A stretch of DNA of 38,728 nt. Source: an uncultured Roseburia sp. (GTDB taxonomy: Bacteria; Bacillota; Clostridia; Lachnospirales; Lachnospiraceae). This document shows positions 33,201 to 38,728 of this stretch, one piece after another (position 1 is the stretch's first letter; every line of letters begins with the position of its first letter). The notes below the pieces were generated by a model that did no database searches, was not told where the DNA came from, and saw only the letters and a program-made list of their open reading frames with translations. The stretch covers positions 1 through 38,728 of the forward strand of contig CAMUHN010000028.1 in NCBI GenBank assembly GCA_947088675.1, read 5' to 3'. Both the position numbers and the translations under genes were made by a program.

Positions 33201-36098
33201 ATTTCTCGAATAATCACAGGACGGCCCGTTCCCCCGTATCAATAGTGTTTCATCTTTTACATAAGCCAGAGCCGTATCCGTCAGTTTATAAATGACAGTT
33301 TCCGTATCCAAAATCCGATTGTCGCCTTCCCAGTCATAATCCGCCGCGGCGGTATTTTCCGATTCCAACAGAAAAGTAAGGGGATCCGGCAAATAAAACG
33401 CGTGCGTTCCGATGGATTTTACATCCGATCCAATTACGATATAATCCAGGCGCCTGTTATTGGCAAAGGCATACTCGCCAATCGTTTCCAGAGAAACACA
33501 GTCTCTTAGCCAAAGATCCGTAAGAGCGCTCCCGTCAAATGAATGTGCTCCGATCTGCGTTATATTGCTTCCGATAAACAGATACTGCATTTCTGCCAGA
33601 TATTCCCGCCAGGGAAGCTCGTCTGCGCTGGCATAATCTGCCATCGCCCCGCTTCCGACAATTGCCAGAAACCCGTTTTCAAACGCCAGAACCCTGCCGT
33701 TTTCCCCTGTCTCATAGCTGTTTACTGCATATAAAGGCGTGATATTGGAATTTGACCAGTCGTAATTCTCACGCAGCCAGGTATTTTCTGTCTCTACCAT
33801 CAGTTCCGACCGGGCAGAACGATAAAATACATTGCTGTTTAACGTATCAGCCGTCAATTGATTTCCTAACGATACAATGCGAAGCGCGTTGCAATTGGCA
33901 AAAGCTCTGCTTCCAATTTGTCCTACGCTCTCCGGAACCACAATATCCCGCAGACTGCTGCAGCCGGAAAATGCTTCGCTGCCAATTGACGCCAGGCTAT
34001 CCGGCAAAGCAATGGTAAGCAATCCGGAACAATTGGAAAAAGCATAGTTTCCAATTGACGTAACGGCAGCAATTCCGTCTTTGCTGCTCTCAAATTCCAC
34101 CGTTGTAAGTTTATTCATATTTCGGCAGGCATTCGCCGGTACTGTCTGTATTCCGGAAGAAAATACTACACGCTGCAAGAGATCGCAGTCCGCAAATGCG
34201 CCGCTGCTTCCCATAGCTGTAACGGAAGCCGGAATCGTGACAGATGCTAATGCATCGCAATTTCCAAACGCGTTGTTCTCTAATGTCTCCACATTACGTA
34301 AATCCAGATTTTTCAGCGCCATACAACCGTAAAATGCATTTGATCTTACTATCGCTACCTGGTTTAAATCAATGTTATCTAGTATTTTACAGTTCTGGAA
34401 TGCGCTTCTGCCAATCTCTGTTACGCTGTCCGGTATTATAATTTCTGCAAGTCCGCCGCAGTAATAAAACGTATATTCCCCCAGAGATGACAGCCCTGTC
34501 GGCAATTTCACTTCCGCAAGCAGCGTGCACCCCTCAAACGCATGATTTCCAAGGGTGATCAATCCGTCCGGCAATTCTATTGTTCTCAATGATGTACAAT
34601 TTCGGAACGCATAATCCCCAACCTCTTCCACTTCGCAAACACCGTCCGCATTTTTTTCAAATACGACATCTGTAAGATAACTTATTCCGGTACAGGCATA
34701 GGGCAGTATATTTTTCGTTCCCGCCGTAAAAACCACCTGTGTCAGCTTCCTGCAGTTGGTAAATACGCCGGCTGTCCCAACAGTCGTAACTGTCGGCGGA
34801 AACTCTATGGACTCCAATGCGTCACAGCCGGAAAATGCGCTGTTTTCCAGCTCATTCACGCTCTTTAAATCGATTTCTGACAATGTGGCGCAGCCGTTAA
34901 ATGCATTTGCCCTCACTGTATTAATCCGATTTAAATCTATGCGTTCCAAAGCCGCACAATTTTGGAATGCCCCCCTGGAAATCTCTGTAATTTCATCCGG
35001 CAGGCTGATTTCTTTCAGCGCACTGCAATTGCGAAATGCATATTCCCCAAGGGACGCAAGACCTGTCGGCAAATCCGCTTTCACAAGCAGGCTGCATCCC
35101 TCAAATACATTGTTTCCAAGCGTCTTCAGTCCGGCTGGCAGATCAATCTCCTGCAATGACGTGCAGTTTCGGAACGCGTAATTCCCAATCTCAGCAACTT
35201 CGCAAATACTTTCTGTATTTGTTTCAAATATCAGTGTTGTAAGATTATTCATACCTGCGCAGATATAGGATGGTATCGCTTTTGTACCTGCCGCAAAAAC
35301 CACCTGCGTCAGTTTTTTGCAACTGGTGAAAGCCCCGCTCGTACCAACTTCCGTAACTGTTGACGGAATCTTAACGGACTCCAATGCATCGCAGTGAAAA
35401 AAAGCATTATTTTCCAGTACCTTAACGTTCTTCAAATCAACGATCGACAATACAATACAGCTGTTAAACGCGTTGGATTTCACCGTAATAACCTGATTCA
35501 GATCTATGCGCTCCAGGGCTGTACAATTTTGAAATGTGCCTCTGGCAATTTCCGTTATTCCATCTGGCAGATTAATTTCTGGCAGCATGCTGCAATTGTT
35601 AAATGCATATTCTCCTAAAGATACCAGTCCCGTCGGCAAATCCGCTTTCGCAAGCATCTTACAGCCCTCAAACGCATTGTTTCCAAGCGTCTTCAGTCCG
35701 TCTGGCAGAACGATTTCCGGCAATGCCGCACAATTTCGGAACGCATAATCCCCCATAGATTCCAGTTCAGAGGGAAGATTTACCTCAATCAGCGCATTAC
35801 AATTATAAAAGGCATATGTTCCAACCGACACCACGCCTGATTCAATCACTACTTTTTGGATTGAATTTCTCTCTTTGTACCACGGGCTGCCGGAGCCGCT
35901 CCAGTTCTTCATTTCTCCTGCGCCGCGGATCGTCAATACCCCATCCTCTGTCAGTTCCGCCTGCAGTCCTTCTCCTACCTGTTCAGACGGATAAGTCGCC
36001 GCCATAGTTTCTGCTGCCTGTGCCGGCTGTGGCATTCCGAATACATAGATCCCACATACGACCAGAAATAACCAGCATAGATTTTTCCATTTTTTCAC
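30222..36098 (-). CDS. giant secreted BspA-like LRR protein with Ig-like and Fn3 domains
   Basis: 1958 residues from a GTG that follows AGGGAGAGGAAAT; the upstream in-frame ATG at 36140 lacks this. Signal peptide 1-29 (ends PAQAA). LRR_5 (BspA/Treponema) repeats of about 23 residues fill roughly 60-1395, with the recurring pattern AFxxCxxLxxIxLPxxLxxLGxx. Residues 116-682 are three copies of one 189-residue block. Five Big_2 Ig-like domains lie at about 1400-1825, each with a SSDExxAxVDExGxVTAxxxGxAxIT-like core. A Pro/Thr-rich linker follows, then a Lys-rich Fn3 domain (about 1866-1958). No sortase signal. Likely a host- or matrix-binding surface protein; target unknown. First gene of a two-gene operon. 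Confidence 0.92.
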   Translation of the reverse strand: MKKWKNLCWLFLVVCGIYVFGMPQPAQAAETMAATYPSEQVGEGLQAELTEDGVLTIRGAGEMKNWSGSGSPWYKERNSIQKVVIESGVVSVGTYAFYNCNALIEVNLPSELESMGDYAFRNCAALPEIVLPDGLKTLGNNAFEGCKMLAKADLPTGLVSLGEYAFNNCSMLPEINLPDGITEIARGTFQNCTALERIDLNQVITVKSNAFNSCIVLSIVDLKNVKVLENNAFFHCDALESVKIPSTVTEVGTSGAFTSCKKLTQVVFAAGTKAIPSYICAGMNNLTTLIFETNTESICEVAEIGNYAFRNCTSLQEIDLPAGLKTLGNNVFEGCSLLVKADLPTGLASLGEYAFRNCSALKEISLPDEITEISRGAFQNCAALERIDLNRINTVRANAFNGCATLSEIDLKSVNELENSAFSGCDALESIEFPPTVTTVGTAGVFTNCRKLTQVVFTAGTKNILPYACTGISYLTDVVFEKNADGVCEVEEVGDYAFRNCTSLRTIELPDGLITLGNHAFEGCTLLAEVKLPTGLSSLGEYTFYYCGGLAEIIIPDSVTEIGRSAFQNCKILDNIDLNQVAIVRSNAFYGCMALKNLDLRNVETLENNAFGNCDALASVTIPASVTAMGSSGAFADCDLLQRVVFSSGIQTVPANACRNMNKLTTVEFESSKDGIAAVTSIGNYAFSNCSGLLTIALPDSLASIGSEAFSGCSSLRDIVVPESVGQIGSRAFANCNALRIVSLGNQLTADTLNSNVFYRSARSELMVETENTWLRENYDWSNSNITPLYAVNSYETGENGRVLAFENGFLAIVGSGAMADYASADELPWREYLAEMQYLFIGSNITQIGAHSFDGSALTDLWLRDCVSLETIGEYAFANNRRLDYIVIGSDVKSIGTHAFYLPDPLTFLLESENTAAADYDWEGDNRILDTETVIYKLTDTALAYVKDETLLIRGNGPSCDYSRNNQPWKNDSFTTVLIQDGITYLGTYSFYQMTGITAVIFPKTFTGIGNYAFSGCTGLSQIQVPEELTEIGGYAFHECTALTRFAFPDMVSTIGSNAFSGCTALQQVTLPKGLTNLGEKAFYGCTSVGTVNIECAFLDTISNHAFEGCSALRTLSVPSSVKRIARGAFASCEKLNTIRFSEGIVSLDGGAFADCESLISVRIPRSLTTVSVYNNAGPFGPSLQKATFAEKTRTIAANLFYGCTGLEEVSLPDTLSEIEDSAFLGCTSLRELIFPDTVSFIGDRAFSECAALQDTVLPEQIETIGAGAFYGCVGIGAVSLPKDLQTLGNGAFENCTGLKTVTFGSDLTEIPDTAFLSCDLKEVNLPCKVKRIKKNAFAGNASLELITIPAVTSSIAPDAFADIPSLTIGGAAGSYAETFAGENGIVFDSQKGIAAEAITVKQTSLTLANWQNRTIRIDVMPETMTDAIVWESSDAETISVKADGDNPTEAIVTSQNEGAAVITVKAGAVSQTIAVTSENLVTSLSFDESYLYLTEPGEKKQLKVRISPYDADNAALVWKTSDKTIATVDEDGTVTAIGKGVARITAMLKDGSMRAYCFVNVDTKMEMTGIELSDSALFLTSEGAALTAKILPEGCKEQELKWSSSDESVAVVDENGYVTAVNSGTAKITVSNVPETPEDVVYYAECIVTVRNVDIHVEHVTLDQRTVYLRRPGETAQLTAAVYPENADLKDVSFKSSDENVASVDENGRVTAKNSGTAAITVKTLEGGYTAECYVVVSYQLTDISFAVNKMELKPGESKSVSVVFEPAFITTPSVEWYTTNSRVATVDEHGLVTAAAAGKADIKCRSTDGTNIVAVCNVSVTDRSQETPGTETPGVTPKPDDSQNTTGRPDAPDTPATKAPVIKRAVIQKITPKKKSLKLKWKKQSGITGYQIQLALKKNFSGKKTVWIKSSKTTSKNITKLKAKKKYYIRIRAYKTVKGERYYGPWSKVAGKKTK
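34053..35753 (-). repeat. 567-bp tandem triplication within the BspA-like gene
   Basis: The landmark G(D/N)YAFRNC recurs at residues 130, 319, 508 and 697 (numbered from the 36140 ATG), always 189 residues apart. This gives three units: 35187-35753, 34620-35186 and 34053-34619. Copies share near-identical segments such as LKTLGNN.FEGC, LGEYAF.NCS and ALERIDLN but have drifted at many positions. Confidence 0.85.
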
Positions 36099-36185
36099 AT
36101 TTCCTCTCCCTTCATAGACGCAAGCATGTCTCAAACACACTCTGTAACAACAGGTACACGTTCTACGTTTGTTTCAAACAGGCTT

Positions 36186-36214
36186 ATTATAGCAAAATAT
36201 GAAAAAAATAGCAA
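36186..36214 (-). promoter_or_regulatory. promoter of the giant-protein operon
   Basis: Minus strand TTGCTA, 17 bp, TATAAT, about 88 bp ahead of the GTG at 36098. The 312-bp gap 36099-36410 holds this and the plus-strand promoter for the NADAR gene; GTTTG-AAA-CAAAC in the leader is a small hairpin. Confidence 0.6.
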
Positions 36215-36262
36215 TTATACTGTAGATTGGGACGCTCCCGTATTACTTATCATAGCAATTTT

Positions 36263-36292
36263 TTATCACTTTTCTCTGGTTTGTGGTATAAT
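36263..36292 (+). promoter_or_regulatory. promoter for the NADAR-like gene
   Basis: TTATCA, 18 bp, TATAAT with a GTGG just upstream of the -10; about 118-nt leader to the ATG. The leader shows no clear riboswitch. Confidence 0.45.
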
Positions 36293-36410
36293 AAACAAAA
36301 TAACAAGCCCGTTTCAACTCCCTTGTCTCCATTCATGAGGGATTGATTCCTGTTACAGATACAATATCTGTTTTTCACCTGATTCATCACACTTTGAAAG
36401 GATACATATT

Positions 36411-37052
36411 ATGGCGGAACGTCCTGCATTTTTTATCCGAAATGAAAAAGTTGTCAGTGAAATCTATTCATTTGAATGGTTTCCCGGTTTTGCCGTCTCT
36501 CAAAAACAAAAATGCATTGAGAGTTTACATCATGCAATCAAAAAAACAGATGAAAGCGCCAAACCTCTGGAAATCAGCACGAAGAGCAAAGAAACGATCG
36601 GAACCAGATTGAGCGCATTCCATCTGAAATTAAATAACTATGCCCTTGAAAATATTTTTCAGAGCGCTAAAGTGTTCGAGCATGGCGTCCCCTATCCTGA
36701 TTTACTGGATGTGCTGCCAAGAGAAGCCAAACGGGACGAAAGACTGCGCAATTCCGGAGAATTGAAAGCATTCCGTTTTGAAAACGAGGACTTCCCCTTA
36801 ATTCCTAAAACGGTATTCTATGATTTCATCTATTTTACCGCTGTAAAAAATACATTTGCGGCAAATGAAATCAATACTATTTTGCAATATAATTATTTTA
36901 CCGATATTGAATTTAATCCCGCTAAAAGTATCAATACCCAGGCAAGATCCGCTGCAATGATCAAACTGCTCTTAGACAGCTATGGATATCTACCGGATTT
37001 TCAAAAAAACGATTTCATTCAATATCACAGAGAACATATCCTTTCCTGTTAG
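36411..37052 (+). CDS. DarT1-associated NADAR antitoxin-like protein
   Basis: 213 residues, cytoplasmic. It fits the NADAR-related antitoxin family found beside DarT1-type ADP-ribosyltransferase toxins: an N-terminal FEWFPGFAVSQKQKCIESLHHA, then PLEISTKSKETIGTRLSAFHLKL, ENIFQSAKVFEHGVPYPDLL, PREAKRDERLRNSGELKAFRF, the Pro/Tyr-rich PLIPKTVFYDFIYF, and the closing YFTDIEFNPAKSINTQARSAA. NADAR enzymes remove ADP-ribose from modified guanine or DNA. The expected toxin is not beside it: upstream is the divergent giant-protein operon, downstream a convergent lipoprotein whose stop overlaps. Family recognised from memory of the pattern. Start ATG with GAAAGGA upstream. Confidence 0.75.
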   Translation: MAERPAFFIRNEKVVSEIYSFEWFPGFAVSQKQKCIESLHHAIKKTDESAKPLEISTKSKETIGTRLSAFHLKLNNYALENIFQSAKVFEHGVPYPDLLDVLPREAKRDERLRNSGELKAFRFENEDFPLIPKTVFYDFIYFTAVKNTFAANEINTILQYNYFTDIEFNPAKSINTQARSAAMIKLLLDSYGYLPDFQKNDFIQYHREHILSC

Positions 37053-38275
37053 AGATATCGCACCATATCAGCAGTTGCATAGCCTCCGCCATAATCGACG
37101 ACCAGACGATACTTTGGTTTTTCCCGTGTATCACTATAAATATAATAGTTTTCCAGCTCTCCGTGAGTGATATATCCGCTCTCATATACGACTCGGCCGC
37201 TTTCATCATAATAACTTTCCAGCGTGCCGAGTGTTGAACCAAATATGTAAGGATTATGGGTATAATCCCGATAATATAAAGTTCCGTCGTCACGATATAC
37301 ATAATCCAGCTCCAGAACGGTGACAGGCGCAAGCTCCAACTCCCCATCTTCGTCCCGTCTGCGTTCCATAAGCCCTCTGGATTTATAAGAATCCATCATC
37401 CCGTTCCGCGTATATTCGATAATCTCCTCAAACTCTTCCACTGCGTTCGATCCGTCTGAACCGGTTACGGATTTTATAGAGAAAGCAGTATCCTTTTCCC
37501 ATTCACGCACTTCCACCCTGTCTATCGTAAATCCATATCCTTCCATGCATTTTTTGCGGTCACTGTTAAAATAATAACGATATACAATCCCACAGAACCT
37601 TTCTTTCGAATCATCCGAATACAATTCCAGTCTCAGATTATGAAATCTGTCATAATATTCATATACAGGCGCATTGTTTTGAAATCCTGCCTCCGACAAA
37701 AAATCCTCCGGATTTTCGTAATTTCCCACACACGCCTGCCCTTCCGATAAATCTCCGTCTCTCCATGCCACAATAGATGTTTCTTCTCTGTAATCAGAAA
37801 TCCGGTACAGGTCATCCCATAAAAGCTTATCGTAATATTTTTTATTTACCAGGACCCCGTCTTCATCCAGACGCACTGTCCCTTTAAAAATACTCTGCTT
37901 TTCCAGATCATCCCATATTTCAAGCTGTCCTGTCTTCTTTTGAAGACTACACCACCTCGTTTCCTCCATGGATTCCTTTGGTGCACTGACCTGATACAGC
38001 CTCTTTACCTGGTATGTACCGTTATCTTCCTCAATAAGCGCCGACTGTCCGTCAGGAGAGTACAATTCGTCAGCATTCGGATCAAACGGCTGCACTGTCT
38101 CTGGCATACCCGCTTCCCCGGATTCCAACGGCTGCACCGTCTCTGGCATATCGACATTTGAAAAACGGTCTGTTTTACCGTTACACCCTGTCATACAGGA
38201 AAGCAACACTGACACAAGCAGTATCGCTGCAAATAGCTTCTTATTTTTCATCATCCATTTCCAATATTGAACCAT
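37049..38275 (-). CDS. lipoprotein of unknown function
   Basis: 408 residues. N-terminal lipoprotein signal peptide MKNKKLFAAILLVSVLLSCMTGC; the likely lipidated Cys is the second (MTGC), or the first (LLSC). After it comes a low-complexity spacer with a duplicated MPETVQP motif and acidic residues. The remainder is beta-rich with many Tyr/Asp motifs (YRDYTHNPYIFGS, YYDESGRVVYESGYI), reminiscent of YD/MORN-like repeats but with no clear match. The start at 38275 (GGAGAAAAA before ATG) is favoured over the two ATGs closer to the signal peptide. Convergent with the NADAR gene, stops overlapping by 4 nt. Not recognised further. Confidence 0.72.
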   Translation of the reverse strand: MVQYWKWMMKNKKLFAAILLVSVLLSCMTGCNGKTDRFSNVDMPETVQPLESGEAGMPETVQPFDPNADELYSPDGQSALIEEDNGTYQVKRLYQVSAPKESMEETRWCSLQKKTGQLEIWDDLEKQSIFKGTVRLDEDGVLVNKKYYDKLLWDDLYRISDYREETSIVAWRDGDLSEGQACVGNYENPEDFLSEAGFQNNAPVYEYYDRFHNLRLELYSDDSKERFCGIVYRYYFNSDRKKCMEGYGFTIDRVEVREWEKDTAFSIKSVTGSDGSNAVEEFEEIIEYTRNGMMDSYKSRGLMERRRDEDGELELAPVTVLELDYVYRDDGTLYYRDYTHNPYIFGSTLGTLESYYDESGRVVYESGYITHGELENYYIYSDTREKPKYRLVVDYGGGYATADMVRYL

Positions 38276-38355
38276 TTTTTCTCCAACGGGATGCAGACAC
38301 CTTTTTGACAACCACATCATCTGTAAAAAAAATTTGTTGTCTCTTTCTATAACAG

Positions 38356-38390
38356 ATAAAAAAAGAACCTTTTACAATATAAATGTAAAA
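38356..38390 (-). terminator. terminator of the tRNA-Asn/Cys transcript
   Basis: On the minus strand CTTTTACA-TTTATAT-TGTAAAAG, 8-bp perfect stem, followed by GTTC and a run of seven T. Confidence 0.65.
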
Positions 38391-38438
38391 GATCCCTCAA
38401 ATAAAATTGCAAAAAAACATTGTTAAAAAATTGTTAAG

Positions 38439-38510
38439 AGGCGCAGACCGGATTTGAACCGGTGAATAACGGTGTTGCAGACCGGTGCCTTACCACTTGG
38501 CTACTGCGCC
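38439..38510 (-). tRNA. tRNA-Cys (GCA)
   Basis: Acceptor GGCGCAG/CTGCGCC with discriminator T; anticodon loop CTGCAAC (GCA); T arm ACCGG-TTCAAAT-CCGGT. CCA not encoded. Confidence 0.97.
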
Positions 38511-38527
38511 ACAACTATTATTACAAA

Positions 38528-38600
38528 CTCCCCGAGTAGGACTCGAACCTACGACAGCGCGGTTAACAGCCGCGTGCTCTACCGACTGAGCTATCGAGGA
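38528..38600 (-). tRNA. tRNA-Asn (GTT)
   Basis: Acceptor TCCTCGA/TCGGGGA, discriminator G; anticodon loop CTGTTAA (GTT) in stem CGCGG/CCGCG; T arm GTAGG-TTCGAGT-CCTAC. It is 17 bp upstream of tRNA-Cys, so both probably share a transcript. Confidence 0.97.
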
Positions 38601-38624
38601 TTATATTTTTATTATATGATACAA

Positions 38625-38653
38625 ATTATAATATAGAACTATTGTACCCTCAA
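38625..38653 (-). promoter_or_regulatory. promoter for tRNA-Asn/tRNA-Cys
   Basis: Minus strand TTGAGG, 17 bp, TATAAT, 25 bp upstream of tRNA-Asn. The -35 overlaps the stop codon of the open frame entering from the right edge. Confidence 0.75.
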
Positions 38654-38728
38654 AATTCCATACAGATAACTGCTCCGTCTCTTCTTTCATCCATCCCGGA
38701 TTCGCCCTCCGGCTCCTCCTCTTCCCTC
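38650..38728 (-). CDS. possible C-terminal tail of a gene beyond the window
   Basis: The minus strand has 25 codons open from the right edge to a TGA at 38650-38652: an acidic run REEEEPEGESG followed by MDERRDGAVICMEF. It is too short to judge. It could be a real acidic C-terminus or chance. Confidence 0.3.
   Translation of the reverse strand, partial: REEEEPEGESGMDERRDGAVICMEF

Noticed and set aside
30222-36098. CRISPR-like repeated blocks
   Set aside because: The repetition is coding LRR with a codon-phased 23-residue period, not identical repeats with unique spacers.

Overview
The window looks like a chromosomal segment of a low-to-mid GC Firmicute, most likely a Lachnospiraceae-type (Clostridium cluster XIVa) gut anaerobe. 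This rests on protein style (a DacF-like PBP, YaaR/RicT/HolB, SpmB, a CotF-like ferritin fold, secreted BspA and Ig-like proteins with Lys-rich Fn3 ends), TTGACA/TATAAT-type promoters and GGAGG ribosome binding sites. The family placement is inference. No phage, transposase or CRISPR array was seen.

Layout. 1-3030: partial tRNA-Lys, convergent trmB, a DacF-like D,D-carboxypeptidase, and a small protein whose layout resembles ArgR. 3122-10241: one long co-directional block with gaps of 15-44 bp. An AbiEi/AbiEii-like pair heads it, followed by a YaaO-like decarboxylase, yaaR, holB, ricT, a TrmN6-type methyltransferase and lgt. This is a variant of the Bacillus yaaO-tmk-yaaQ-yaaR-holB-yaaT-yabA-yabB order. 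10245-12440: initiator tRNA-Met, spmB without spmA, and an AIM24-family gene bracketed by two large palindromic elements.

12440-15579: a two-gene operon related to the biosynthetic part of tellurite/stress (Ter) clusters. It encodes a StiP-type phosphoribosyltransferase with a PELOTA-like end, and a PRTase_2-TRSP protein fused to a coiled-coil, four-helix membrane module. No TerD, TerC, TelA, ATP-grasp, HAD or lyase partner lies beside it. 15551-18161: ybaK and a diguanylate cyclase with a cytoplasmic LacI-type sensor. 18165-23360: response regulator, histidine kinase, ABC ATPase and FtsX-type permease, with a helically phased triple TTACA repeat in front of the ABC genes. 23449-24890: a Cof-type HAD phosphatase and a ferritin-like protein. 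24985-36098: two giant secreted proteins in an operon, one of which carries an exact 567-bp tandem triplication. 36411-38600: an orphan NADAR protein of the DarT1-antitoxin type, a lipoprotein, and tRNA-Cys and tRNA-Asn. The right edge may hold the tail of another gene.

The most interesting items are the reduced, membrane-fused Ter-like nucleoside module, the AbiE-like pair with eroded nucleotidyltransferase motifs at the head of an essential operon, the orphan NADAR protein, and the palindromic elements around the AIM24 gene. All family assignments come from reading motifs by eye; no database search was run.
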